Shown: piece by piece, positions 7,308 through 16,062 of the stretch | Numbering within the stretch: the stretch's first letter is position 1 | Layout of the letters: each line of letters opens with the position of its first letter | From: Hoylesella loescheii | GTDB lineage: Bacteria > Bacteroidota > Bacteroidia > Bacteroidales > Bacteroidaceae | Assembly (NCBI GenBank): GCA_021531755.1 | Contig: JADYUK010000025.1 | Span: 1 to 35,573, forward strand | Direction of reading: 5' to 3' | Length of the DNA: 35,573 bases | Program-made: the position numbers and the translations under genes | The notes under the pieces: model-generated | What the model was told of the DNA's origin: nothing | Database searches by the model: none | Seen by the model: the letters and a program-made list of their open reading frames with translations, nothing else

Positions 7308-10300
7308 CAGCGATAACCGATGATTTCTTCAAACGTATAGAGTGGCTCGCCACGGCCGACAGCCTCATCCCGCGTAAGGGGCGGCTCTATATGCACGAGC
7401 TTCTTGTCCAGATATGCCATGAGGGATTGAAGGACACGAGGCAGGGTTTCGGCAGTCTCTTCGCACAGGTTGACTGGCTCTGCCGCCATCATCATGTGTC
7501 TGTCCCCGATACCATAGAGATACAGCGCATGAGAAGAGACACGAACAGTCTCTCCAATCCATACGCTATGCCACAGCGGCAGACAGGGACAGAATCGCCC
7601 GACAGCACGGCTGACGCTGATGACGGCAAGGAGCGCGAGACATGGCTTTATGACTGTCGTGCCCTTGCTGTCTTTGTCTCCGCCATCTTCTCGGTCGATA
7701 TCCCATCCTATGTCTTGAGGGCAATCCCCGCTGATGGCCTACACCGCCATAAGGGCCGCCATATCGACTACAGGCAGACGAGAGGCTTCGTGGCGGCAAC
7801 AGAGCGCTACCCCAAGCCACAGGGCGAGCGCCTCGTCGTAGGAAGCATCACCATGCGCATGGACGACAGTGTGACGCTCCGTGATGTCAACATCATACAG
7901 GTGGACGAGTATCTCCTCACCACCGCACGTGAGGGAATGACAATATCCATCGTCGATGTACATGAGGAAGACGACGGAAGTCTCTCTCCCCGCTTTGTAG
8001 TCTTGGAGCCCGATTATCTTCTGGATATCTCGTCGGTGGCACGTTGTTTCACCGATTGGGGCCACCACCCCTTGTCCTACATGGTCAATCTTATGCAGCC
8101 CTCGGCAAACTCACAGGCCATCCTGCTCGGTAACTATGCCGGCTGTCTCCTCGACATCATCCTCCGTTCGCCCGCAGGGAGTGATATTGACCAGTTATGG
8201 AGAGATACCCTCAGGACACATTTTGCTGATGAGGCGATGGCTTATGCCACGTGTCCGGACTTTGACGCACAGGACTACAAGCTCCAGTGCCAGTCACAGG
8301 CTATGAATCTCGCACAGCTACGCGAGACTCTCGATGCCGCCCTTTCCAGCCCAGACCACCGCGATGCCGCGCCTGTCCCGTCGGCCAATAATAATGATGA
8401 AGCCGTCCGAGAGTCTGCCCATGACCATGAATACCTGCTTGAGCCATCGTTCATCTGTCCCTCCCTCGGTCTGCAGGGACGTGTCGACCTCATGACAGAG
8501 GATATGCGTCTGCTTGTCGAGCAGAAGTCTGGGAAGAACTACAACATAGAGAGTCGGCGCCCAGGGAAGCACGGCGCCATACAGCAGGAGCCGCATTATG
8601 TCCAGCTGCTGCTCTACTATGCTGTGCTCCACCAGAACTTCTCCCTCTCCCCCTCAGGCGTTGATATCCGTCTGCTCTATTCCCGCTATCCTATAGCCGA
8701 TGGCCTTCTCTCCGTCGGCTATTATCAGCAGTTGCTGCGTGAGGCTATGATGGTGCGCAACCGCATCACAGCCTGTATGGTCTATTTCGCCCGCCATGGC
8801 TTCTCCATGGATATGCTCACGCTTCTCACTCCGGAGACTCTCAATGAGCGTAGCTGCCATTCCTCGTTCTATGAGCGCTTTATCCGTCCCCGCCACCAGC
8901 AGCTTCTCGCCCCGCTCCACTGCTCTACAGAGCTTGAGAAGATGTATTTCTGCCGCATGGCGACGTTCCTCTTCCGTGAGAATGCTGTGGCGTGTCTCGG
9001 CTCACAGGAGGGCGCCACGCGTTCTGTCTCCGACATATGGAATATGCCATACGACGAGAAGGTATCCCAGGGCAGTATCATGACAGGCCGGATAGAGGTC
9101 GATATGGTCAGCCATACCACACGCGACCTCACTCTCATGCGCAGCGATGACGCTGAGGTGGATTTCCGATTAGGCGATTATGTCTACCTTTACCGCTATG
9201 CCGAGGGTAAGACTCCCGACGCCACATCATCCATCCTGTATAAGGGATGCATCACGCGCCTCTCGCCCGCCATGGCAGCCATACGCCTTGCCGACCCCCA
9301 GCCGCTAAGCCGCCAGGCCCTCGCTCCCGATACCGGAGAGCCTGCATTGTGGGCTGTAGAGCATGCCAGCTCGTCGTCAGGCATGGCGTCAGGGCTGCGT
9401 GCGCTGTATATGTTCATGATGGCCAAGCCAGAACGCCGCAGGCTGCTCCTTGGCTCTACAGCTCCAAGGTATGACACCTCGCGACAGCTGACACGCAGCT
9501 ATCACCCCTCATACGACGAAGTCCTGCTACAGGCACGTCAGGCACAGGACTATTATCTGCTCGTCGGCCCGCCGGGGACAGGCAAGACATCCATGGCCAT
9601 GAGGTTCATGGTAGAGGAGCATCTCGCCTCGACCCCCGCCCCTGAAGGCAATATCCTCCTCACATCATACACCAACCGGGCTGTCGACGAGATATGCGGT
9701 ATGCTGGACGAGGCAGGGATTGATTATCTCCGCGTTGGCAACGAGTACACCTGTGCCGAGGTCTTCCGCCCACATCTCGCGTCACGCCTCTTCGCCGAGA
9801 TGGGCAATATGTCATCCATCAGGCGATATATCTCAGAGGTGAGGGTTGTCGTCGCCACGACATCAACGCTCATGTCCCATCAGGAGATACTCACGCTGAA
9901 ACGATTCTCCCTGACCATTGTCGACGAGGCGTCACAGATTCTTGAGCCCTCGATAATCGGCCTCTTGTCACGTCTCGGGAAGTTTATCCTCATAGGTGAC
10001 ACGAAACAGCTGCCGGCAGTAGTACAGCAGAGCGAGGCAGACTCGCTCGTCACGGAGCCTGAACTGAGGAAGATAGGACTTACGGACTGTCGCCGCTCGC
10101 TCTTTGAGCGTCTCGCCTCGCTTGCCACATCGGCCGCCCCATGCGGCATACTGCGCCGCCAGGGGCGCATGCATCCGCTTATAGCCTCATGGCCGGGGGC
10201 CGCCTTCTATAAGGAGGAGAGACTGCTGCCTGTGCCGCTGCCACATCAGGAGGAGACAAGGCTGGCGTACAGCGAACCGTCGGCAGACGATATTGACGAT

Positions 10301-10822
10301 GTCTTGAAGAGCCATAGGGTGCTGTTCTTCGATGTTGAGCGAGACGGCATTGCCGGCGATGTCAAGTCAAACACTTCTGAGGCGCGTGCCGTTGCAGATA
10401 TCATCGTGAGGTTGAGAAGACAAGTGGGCGGGGCATGGGACAGCCGTAAGACACTCGGCGTCATCGTCCCCTACCGTAATCAGATAAGCCTTATACGCCG
10501 TGAGATAACGCGTCTCGGGGCGGCGGATATTGCCGAGGCCATCAGCATAGACACTGTAGAGAGGTATCAGGGCTCACAGCGCGATGTCATCCTGTACTCA
10601 TTCACAGTCAGCCAGCGCCAGCAGCTCGGTTTCCTCACTGCCAACCGCTTCATGGCAGGCCGCCAGGGCGAGGAGTATGTCGTAGACCGCAAGCTGAATG
10701 TCGCCCTGACACGTGCAAGAAGACAGATGATATGTGTCGGCAACAAGAGGCTTCTCTCAGAAGACGACCTGTTCCGCTCGATGATAGACAGCTACCACTG
10801 TGTGCGCTGGACAACAGGCTGA
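7304..10822 (+). CDS. Dna2-like PD-(D/E)XK nuclease fused to superfamily 1B helicase
   Basis: A 1172-residue protein from the ATG that overlaps the upstream stop codon. The N-terminal ~370 residues have no motif I recognise. A RecB/Cas4-type nuclease core follows: GRVD (392-395), EQK (406-408) and QLLLYY (434-439). The C-terminal third is a UPF1/Dna2-type helicase: Walker A GPPGTGKT (755-762), motif II DEAS (874-877), motif III GDTKQLP (898-904), motif V with ERYQGSQRD, and motif VI LNVALTRARR (1131-1140). Such proteins cut and unwind branched or flapped DNA in replication and repair; some act in phage defence. The four-cysteine iron-sulfur pattern of Cas4/Dna2 (a CxxC-x5-C cluster) is not evident. 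Coupling to a hydrolase gene is unusual. The family is secure; a housekeeping or defence role cannot be decided here. Confidence 0.88.
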   Translation: MTAITDDFFKRIEWLATADSLIPRKGRLYMHELLVQICHEGLKDTRQGFGSLFAQVDWLCRHHHVSVPDTIEIQRMRRDTNSLSNPYAMPQRQTGTESPDSTADADDGKERETWLYDCRALAVFVSAIFSVDIPSYVLRAIPADGLHRHKGRHIDYRQTRGFVAATERYPKPQGERLVVGSITMRMDDSVTLRDVNIIQVDEYLLTTAREGMTISIVDVHEEDDGSLSPRFVVLEPDYLLDISSVARCFTDWGHHPLSYMVNLMQPSANSQAILLGNYAGCLLDIILRSPAGSDIDQLWRDTLRTHFADEAMAYATCPDFDAQDYKLQCQSQAMNLAQLRETLDAALSSPDHRDAAPVPSANNNDEAVRESAHDHEYLLEPSFICPSLGLQGRVDLMTEDMRLLVEQKSGKNYNIESRRPGKHGAIQQEPHYVQLLLYYAVLHQNFSLSPSGVDIRLLYSRYPIADGLLSVGYYQQLLREAMMVRNRITACMVYFARHGFSMDMLTLLTPETLNERSCHSSFYERFIRPRHQQLLAPLHCSTELEKMYFCRMATFLFRENAVACLGSQEGATRSVSDIWNMPYDEKVSQGSIMTGRIEVDMVSHTTRDLTLMRSDDAEVDFRLGDYVYLYRYAEGKTPDATSSILYKGCITRLSPAMAAIRLADPQPLSRQALAPDTGEPALWAVEHASSSSGMASGLRALYMFMMAKPERRRLLLGSTAPRYDTSRQLTRSYHPSYDEVLLQARQAQDYYLLVGPPGTGKTSMAMRFMVEEHLASTPAPEGNILLTSYTNRAVDEICGMLDEAGIDYLRVGNEYTCAEVFRPHLASRLFAEMGNMSSIRRYISEVRVVVATTSTLMSHQEILTLKRFSLTIVDEASQILEPSIIGLLSRLGKFILIGDTKQLPAVVQQSEADSLVTEPELRKIGLTDCRRSLFERLASLATSAAPCGILRRQGRMHPLIASWPGAAFYKEERLLPVPLPHQEETRLAYSEPSADDIDDVLKSHRVLFFDVERDGIAGDVKSNTSEARAVADIIVRLRRQVGGAWDSRKTLGVIVPYRNQISLIRREITRLGAADIAEAISIDTVERYQGSQRDVILYSFTVSQRQQLGFLTANRFMAGRQGEEYVVDRKLNVALTRARRQMICVGNKRLLSEDDLFRSMIDSYHCVRWTTG

Positions 10823-10884
10823 ATACGGCCTTGATGTAAAGTCCAATGCCTCAGTGTGTTAGCGTCGTTTTGTAAAAGATACCG

Positions 10885-10921
10885 AATGAGCGGCTCAAAA
10901 GCTACGTATGAGCCGCTCATT
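10885..10921 (+). terminator. hairpin after the Dna2-like gene
   Basis: A 13-bp perfect stem (AATGAGCGGCTCA / TGAGCCGCTCATT) with an 11-nt loop begins 63 nt after the stop at 10822. There is no real T run, as is common for Bacteroidales terminators. It probably ends the long + strand run. Confidence 0.65.
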
Positions 10922-11021
10922 CGCACTTATTGACCGGCCAATAAACACTGACTGACAAAAAGCGACAATAGCAACGCAAAAGGCAGTGGGCTATACCAAT
11001 AATATTTGTGGCAAAAAACAG

Positions 11022-11083
11022 GACCATACTCCACTGCACAATGCTCACCACACATCGTGGTGCTTATGTGCTGGAGTATGGTC
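11022..11083 (-). terminator. long hairpin terminator for the GH115 gene
   Basis: A 62-bp inverted repeat with a 12-bp perfect outer stem (GACCATACTCCA / TGGAGTATGGTC) and further inner pairing (CACCAC / GTGGTG). Read on the - strand the stem is followed by CTGTTTTTTG, a good intrinsic-terminator tail. It lies about 87 nt past the GH115 stop, between two convergent genes. Confidence 0.7.
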
Positions 11084-11169
11084 TTGGCGTTTATGGCCAC
11101 TGGCCTGGAGTGTCTGCCCGGTCTCTCAGTGGCTTGATGTCATCCGGAGACCGCTCTCCCTCTTGATGG

Positions 11170-13548
11170 TTACTCGACAGTTATCTTCTGTACTATCTGT
11201 CCGGGATCGACGATGCCGAGCGATATGGTATGCTGGCTGCGCGACTTGTCGAGAGGGAAGGTGAGGAGAAACTCCTTGCGGTTCTCAAGCACTTGTATCT
11301 TCCACTCACGTCCCCGTTCCTTGAATTTGTTCTCGCATGTGACAGGGGCTGAACCGTCGACACTGACTGTGAGACGGTTGCTGCGCCCATAAGCTACTGG
11401 CCACATAGGCACCACAGAGACACATACGGAGAGACTGTCGGCATCACGGCTGATATACCCGGCTGGCACAGCCAATTCAAGTTTGCCGCCCTTGTCGAAT
11501 TCCAACGGCTGTCCCATCTGTATGGCGTGCCAGTCAGTCCCTATTCCCTCAAGCATCCGGAATGGCTCTTCCATCTTCACCTTCCTGAGGTCTATCTTGT
11601 GCCTGAGCTCTGGATGACGCTGATTGTCGGGCAGACGGTAGGACGTGTTGATGGTGTCGCCCAGCTCCGGCATATTCTGATAGAGGGCTTTGTAGCCTGG
11701 TATGACCTCAGATATCATATATGCCCACTTCCCGTCGAGCATTGTGTTGTAGCGCTGGAGAAGGCGTTGAATCGCATCGTCAGCATCACAAGCGAGGTCG
11801 GCATACAGCTTCTGGCCTGTCTCATGGTTTGCCTGGGCGTAGAGGAACTTGCGGTTCATCTGGTAGGCCGAATGGACAGCATAGCCTAACATCTCGAACA
11901 AGGCTGGCTGGAGGGATGGGGCGACGCGGCGCTCGATAGCATCGTAGACATTGCAGACGTCCTGATACTCTACAAGACGCTTCTGGGCTGTGCCTGTCTC
12001 AAACGAGAAGTCGGTGTCGTATAGGCGGCAGTACTCTGGAGAGTCCCATTCCATCTCATAGCCCATGAACTCCGGCTTGCGGTCCCATGCCAGACGGTAG
12101 AACCCGTCAAGGACAAACTGGAACGCCCCAAGGTGTTCCTCGCCGAAGACTCTCGAGAGCCATAAGGCTTGGTAGCGGTTGGCATTCTCGTAGCTGAACG
12201 AATTTATGTCATAGGCCATGTCCATGAACATCTGTATCGCTATCTCCATCGGCTTTATGTCCCCGACATTCAGGAGCCAATAGCGGTCAGCTCCAGCAGA
12301 ATAGGCTTTCAGCAGCTCCTCGTACATGAGCTGTGGGGCAGTGGTGGAGAGCCACAGGTTGTCGTGAGGAGAGCCACAGTAGCTGATATGGTAGTAGACA
12401 CCGCTACGCCCGCTGCGACGCTTCTCTGCCGGGTTGCTGACACGCTTCATGTAGCCGTAGTTGTCGTCGGGCCATACGAGCGTGATATCCTCCGGAACCT
12501 TCAGCCCGGCATCATATATGTCGAGTGTCTCCTTGTATGGGACGAATATCTGCTGAATGCTGCTTGCTGGGCGTTTCTTGTATTTCTCCAGTATCTCACG
12601 CTGTTTCTTGATGACCTTGTCGAGGGTTCTGGCACGGTCTTCCAGACGTTTGCTGCCTTTCATGGCCTCGTCATGCAGCCCTCTCATGCCCATGGTGTAT
12701 ATGTTGTCGTATCGGGCTGTCTCGCGTATACGGTTGTCGAGTTTGGCAAGTATGGTGGCGCTGTTTGTCTCGTAGTTCCATTCTCCGTCACGCTTCTTGT
12801 CCCATTCATATTTCGAGGCATTATTGAAGAGCAGCGGCTCACAGTGGCTTGTCGTTATCATTATTCCCCATTTGTCTGCCACAATCTGGCTCTCAGGATG
12901 GCTGTAGAATGCTCCTGTGCATGGGTGCATGGCAGGGGCAAGCATATTGCCGCGCAGACGGAGGATAAGCTCACATATCCTGTCATATGTCTTGGGACCT
13001 ATGTCTCCCAATTCAGGCTCGTAGGTCTTCTCGGCCCATGTCTTCAGTCCCCAGTCCTCATCGTTTAGGAAAATGCCGCGGTATTTGATTGTCGGCTCTG
13101 CGCTGGTGTACCTCTCAGTATAGTCATGGACAATATTTGATGACTTGTCGACAGGAACGTCGGCAAACCAATACCATGGGCTCACACCAATACGCTCGCT
13201 GACATGGAACACACCGTAGGCAAGGCCGCGTGGTGTCGAGCCGGTTATATAGAGCGTGGAGGCGTCGCTGTCAATGGCATACTGTTCCCATCTGCCACGC
13301 AGCTCCTTATGGCGTGAGGTCTTTGATGTGGTGCTGAGAATGACACACTGCCCCTTGACCTTGCGTGTGCTCACAGCAGGACGTACCCCGGAGACTCGCT
13401 CTATGTCTTCTGAAAGCACCTTGGCCATCTGGCTGACAAGAGGGTGGTCGGTGGAGTCATAGACTATAGTGGCGCGTGTGAGGTCTATCGCACGCAACAT
13501 AGGATAGTAGAGTAGGCATGCAAGGAGAATGAGTGTAATTCGCTTCAT
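11170..13548 (-). CDS. glycoside hydrolase family 115, xylan alpha-1,2-glucuronidase
   Basis: A 792-residue protein. Residues 1-20 are a signal peptide (MKRITLILLACLLYYPMLRA), so the protein is exported. It then shows the GH115 order: an N-terminal alpha/beta domain with STPRGLAYGVFHVSERIGVSPWYWFADV (about 110-137), a catalytic barrel with KYRGIFLNDEDWGL, NMLAPAMHP, VWPDDNYGYM and YHISYCGSPHDNLWL, a helical region (about 480-640), and a C-terminal beta domain ending in DPGQIVQKITVE. GH115 enzymes release (4-O-methyl)glucuronic acid from xylan, including internal substitutions. At ~790 residues it is somewhat short for the family, apparently in the C-terminal domain. The start at 13548 was chosen because an upstream in-frame ATG (13602) would bury the signal peptide. 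No SusC/D genes flank it, so it is not in a complete polysaccharide-utilization locus here. Confidence 0.9.
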   Translation of the reverse strand: MKRITLILLACLLYYPMLRAIDLTRATIVYDSTDHPLVSQMAKVLSEDIERVSGVRPAVSTRKVKGQCVILSTTSKTSRHKELRGRWEQYAIDSDASTLYITGSTPRGLAYGVFHVSERIGVSPWYWFADVPVDKSSNIVHDYTERYTSAEPTIKYRGIFLNDEDWGLKTWAEKTYEPELGDIGPKTYDRICELILRLRGNMLAPAMHPCTGAFYSHPESQIVADKWGIMITTSHCEPLLFNNASKYEWDKKRDGEWNYETNSATILAKLDNRIRETARYDNIYTMGMRGLHDEAMKGSKRLEDRARTLDKVIKKQREILEKYKKRPASSIQQIFVPYKETLDIYDAGLKVPEDITLVWPDDNYGYMKRVSNPAEKRRSGRSGVYYHISYCGSPHDNLWLSTTAPQLMYEELLKAYSAGADRYWLLNVGDIKPMEIAIQMFMDMAYDINSFSYENANRYQALWLSRVFGEEHLGAFQFVLDGFYRLAWDRKPEFMGYEMEWDSPEYCRLYDTDFSFETGTAQKRLVEYQDVCNVYDAIERRVAPSLQPALFEMLGYAVHSAYQMNRKFLYAQANHETGQKLYADLACDADDAIQRLLQRYNTMLDGKWAYMISEVIPGYKALYQNMPELGDTINTSYRLPDNQRHPELRHKIDLRKVKMEEPFRMLEGIGTDWHAIQMGQPLEFDKGGKLELAVPAGYISRDADSLSVCVSVVPMWPVAYGRSNRLTVSVDGSAPVTCENKFKERGREWKIQVLENRKEFLLTFPLDKSRSQHTISLGIVDPGQIVQKITVE

Positions 13549-13599
13549 AGATAATATCGTGTTAACAGGTTGAGTTTCTTGACAATTAGTATGATGATG

Positions 13600-13607
13600 C
13601 AAATATA
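13600..13607 (-). promoter_or_regulatory. -7 box for the GH115 gene
   Basis: On the - strand this reads TATATTTG, matching TAnnTTTG, about 52 nt before the start codon at 13548. No clear TTTG lies at the -33 position, so the promoter may be weak or activator-dependent. Confidence 0.45.
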
Positions 13608-13742
13608 ATGATTATTTCTGAATAATAATCAGTTGAAGAGGAAAATCGGCGGTCAAATCTTGTTTTTGTGGGTATATCCACTACCCGGTGATGTAGTATG
13701 AACCAGGTGTTAAGCCGTCATGATGCCGGCGTAGAAAATGGA

Positions 13743-13982
13743 GTTGATGCTGGGATGAGGCCTGGTTGATGCTGGGATGATGCTGGGTTGAGACTGGGAT
13801 GAGGCCTGGTTGATGCTGGTGTTGATGCAGGTATGAAGCTGAGATGATGCTGGGTTGAGACTGGAATGAGGCTTGCGATGATGCTGGTGTTGATGCTGGC
13901 GTAGAGGCTGGTGTTGATGCTGGCGTAGAGGCTGGTATGAATTTGGCGTAGAGGCTGGTATGAATTTGGCGTAGAGGCTGGT
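13743..13982. repeat. degenerate 11-bp tandem repeat tract, about 21 units
   Basis: The tract parses into about 21 consecutive units of 10-12 bp built on GTTGATGCTGGT and GTAGAGGCTGGT, with ATGAATTTGGC and ATGAGGCCTG variants. The right-hand part forms near-perfect 23-24-bp dimers. A reading frame on the - strand stays open (repeats such as SLYASINT) but has no start context or domain, so I do not call it a gene. The tract lies between the divergent-side GH115 promoter and the pckA terminator. Confidence 0.75.
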
Positions 13983-14056
13983 TTGTTGACAGCAGAATGT
14001 CTCCTACCGCTATCTATACCTCTCATCCTATGTCTCATGTTCCATTACAAACAAGA

Positions 14057-14088
14057 ACGACGGTGTCTCGTCATAGAGACACCGTCGT
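14057..14088 (-). terminator. terminator for pckA
   Basis: A 13-bp perfect stem (ACGACGGTGTCTC / GAGACACCGTCGT) with a 6-nt loop, about 113 nt past the pckA stop. On the - strand it is followed by TTGTTTGT, a modest T-rich tail. Confidence 0.7.
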
Positions 14089-14110
14089 CCATTAAATTAT
14101 GATTTATTCT

Positions 14111-14181
14111 GACGTTTTCGTTAAGTTAGAAGACAAGAGCGTACTTGCTAACTCTGGATTGGCGGGAAAACGTCTTTTTTT
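14111..14181 (+). terminator. branched hairpin with seven T, + strand terminator-like
   Basis: Outer stem GACGTTTTC (14111-14119) pairs with GAAAACGTC (14166-14174), an inner stem AGTTAG / CTAACT lies within, and seven T plus A follow on the + strand. It sits in the pckA 3' region. On the + strand it could stop antisense transcription into pckA; on the - strand it is an extra 3'-UTR structure. Confidence 0.4.
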
Positions 14182-14200
14182 ATTCAAACTTATCCCAGTC

Positions 14201-15802
14201 TTAGAGCTTTGGGCCAGCAGCTACAAGAGCCTTGCCTGCCTCGTTGGTTGTGTACTTCTCGAAGTTCTTGATGAAGCGGGCAGCGAGATCCTTTGCCTTC
14301 TCCTCCCACTGGCATGCGCACTCGTATGTGTCGCGTGGGTCGAGGATAGCTGGGTTCACGTTAGGAAGAGCTGTTGGAACCTCGAAGTCGAACATAGGAA
14401 TCTTCTTTGTCTCTGCCTTGAGGATAGAGCCGTCAAGGATAGCGTCGATGATACCACGTGTGTCAGGGATAGAGATACGCTTGCCTGTGCCGTTCCAGCC
14501 TGTGTTCACGAGGTATGCCTTAGCGCCAGACATGTTCATCTTCTTAACGAGCTCCTGAGCGTACTTTGTTGGGTGGAGCTCAAGGAAAGCCTGTCCGAAG
14601 CAAGCAGAGAATGTTGGAGTTGGCTCTGTGATGCCACGCTCTGTGCCTGCGAGCTTTGCTGTGAAGCCAGAGAGGAAGTAGTACTGTGTCTGCTCTGGAG
14701 TGAGGATAGATACTGGAGGGAGCACACCGAATGCGTCAGCAGAGAGGAAGATGACGTTCTTTGCTGCTGGAGCTGATGAGCCTGGCTGTATGTTGTTGAT
14801 GTGGTTGATTGGGTAAGAGACACGTGTGTTCTCTGTCACTGACTTGTCGTTGAAGTCGATTGTGCCGTCCTCAGCCACTGTAACGTTCTCGAGAAGAGCG
14901 TTACGCTTGATGGCGCCATAGATGTCTGGCTCGTTCTCCTTTGAGAGGTTGATGACCTTTGCGTAGCAGCCACCCTCGAAGTTGAATACGCCGTTGTCGT
15001 CCCATCCGTGCTCGTCGTCACCGATAAGGCGGCGCTTAGGGTCGGTAGAGAGTGTTGTCTTGCCTGTGCCAGAGAGGCCGAAGAAGATAGCTGTGTTCTC
15101 ACCGTTCATGTCGCAGTTGGCAGAGCAGTGCATTGAGGCGATGCCCTGGAGAGGGAGGTAGTAGTTCATCATAGAGAACATACCCTTCTTCATCTCACCA
15201 CCGTACCATGTGTTGATGATAACCTGCTCGCGGCTTGTCACGTTGAATGCGACGCAAGTCTCTGAGTTGAGGCCGAGCTCCTTGTAGTTCTCTACCTTTG
15301 CCTTTGATGCGTTGTAGATAACGAAGTTTGGCTCGAACTCGGCAAGCTCCTCTGCTGTTGGCTTGATGAACATGTTTGTCACGAAGTGTGCCTGCCATGC
15401 TACCTCGACGATGAAGCGGACAGCCATACGTGTGTCCTTGTTAGCGCCACAGAATGCGTCGACAACATAGAGATTCTTGTTGCAGAGCTCCTTGACAGCG
15501 AGCTCCTTGACCTTTGCCCATACATCCTCAGACATTGGGTGGTTGTCATTCTTGTAGCCCTCTGTTGTCCACCATACGGTGTCCTTAGAGTTCTCGTCCA
15601 TTACAATGTACTTGTCCTTAGGAGAACGGCCGGTGTAGATACCTGTCATGACGTTAACAGCGCCAAGCTCAGTGTTCTTTCCTACCTCGAAACCTTCGAG
15701 ACCTGCCTTTGTCTCCTCCTCGAACAACTGCTCGTATGAAGGGTTGTGGGCTATCACTGTTGAGCCAGTGATGCCATACTTTGTCAAATCTAAATTTGCC
15801 AT
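14201..15802 (-). CDS. pckA: ATP-dependent phosphoenolpyruvate carboxykinase
   Basis: A 533-residue cytosolic enzyme interconverting oxaloacetate + ATP with PEP + CO2 + ADP. In succinate- and propionate-forming Bacteroidales it usually runs toward oxaloacetate during fermentation. Visible hallmarks are TGRSPKDKY (57-65; substrate-binding Arg at 59), the P-loop GLSGTGKTT (242-250), the metal-binding segment [11 protein letters not shown] (261-271) and NTRVSYP around residue 324. Length matches the ATP-dependent family (about 530-540). The ATG at 15802 gives the expected N-terminus ([11 protein letters not shown]). The gene is monocistronic: its own leader and promoter region lie upstream, shared divergently with upp, and a hairpin terminator lies downstream. 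Codon use is strongly biased to a few codons, suggesting high expression. Confidence 0.97.
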   Translation of the reverse strand: MANLDLTKYGITGSTVIAHNPSYEQLFEEETKAGLEGFEVGKNTELGAVNVMTGIYTGRSPKDKYIVMDENSKDTVWWTTEGYKNDNHPMSEDVWAKVKELAVKELCNKNLYVVDAFCGANKDTRMAVRFIVEVAWQAHFVTNMFIKPTAEELAEFEPNFVIYNASKAKVENYKELGLNSETCVAFNVTSREQVIINTWYGGEMKKGMFSMMNYYLPLQGIASMHCSANCDMNGENTAIFFGLSGTGKTTLSTDPKRRLIGDDEHGWDDNGVFNFEGGCYAKVINLSKENEPDIYGAIKRNALLENVTVAEDGTIDFNDKSVTENTRVSYPINHINNIQPGSSAPAAKNVIFLSADAFGVLPPVSILTPEQTQYYFLSGFTAKLAGTERGITEPTPTFSACFGQAFLELHPTKYAQELVKKMNMSGAKAYLVNTGWNGTGKRISIPDTRGIIDAILDGSILKAETKKIPMFDFEVPTALPNVNPAILDPRDTYECACQWEEKAKDLAARFIKNFEKYTTNEAGKALVAAGPKL

Positions 15803-15847
15803 TGGTTCTTAATTATTTTTTAATTGGGTTTGTAATCCTATTGATGT

Positions 15848-15931
15848 TTATCCTTGTATTCCGGCGGGTTGGAACCCCGCGGATAACACTTTCTTGTTAA
15901 GCGTCATCCTGAGTAGACCCCATAAGGGGTC
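15848..15931 (-). promoter_or_regulatory. structured 5' leader of pckA
   Basis: Two hairpins sit in the inferred ~145-nt leader. GACCCC (15916-15921) pairs with GGGGTC (15926-15931) around ATAA. A second has outer arms TTATCC (15848-15853) and GGATAA (15881-15886) enclosing a GC-rich stem near 15865-15880. No known riboswitch class is recognised and no T run follows either hairpin. Confidence 0.4.
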
Positions 15932-15950
15932 ATGCACTCTTTTCGTGATG

Positions 15951-16019
15951 CAAATTTACGAATTTATTGGAATATATCCAATACTTTCTTACCTTTTTAA
16001 AATTATTTTACTAACTTTG
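15951..16019. promoter_or_regulatory. divergent promoters of pckA (-) and upp (+)
   Basis: On the - strand, TAAATTTG (15951-15958) is a -7 box for pckA, with TTGG 19 bp upstream as a weak -33 element. On the + strand, TAACTTTG (16012-16019) is a -7 box for upp, predicting a start about 37 nt before its ATG; no clear -33 TTTG is seen. The two promoters share an AT-rich stretch of about 50 bp. Confidence 0.6.
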
Positions 16020-16062
16020 CAAATAATCAGAGCAAATTTTATAATCTATATCAAGAAATAAT

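Noticed and set aside
11022..11083. Terminal inverted repeats of a small mobile element
   Set aside because: The arms enclose only a short loop, no target duplication is visible, and a T run on the - strand fits a terminator better.
12169..13068. 299-codon open frame on +, antisense to the GH115 gene
   Set aside because: It lies entirely within a convincing GH115 gene, has no family motif, and its hydrophobic composition is a by-product of the opposite strand's codons.
13718..14038. 106-codon - strand frame through the 11-bp repeats (PAST and SLYASINT motifs)
   Set aside because: Units vary between 10 and 12 bp so the frame is not conserved unit to unit; no signal peptide or start context, and a terminator lies just upstream.
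14099..14776. 225-codon open frame on +, antisense to the pckA end
   Set aside because: Leu/Cys-rich shadow frame produced by the strong codon bias of pckA.
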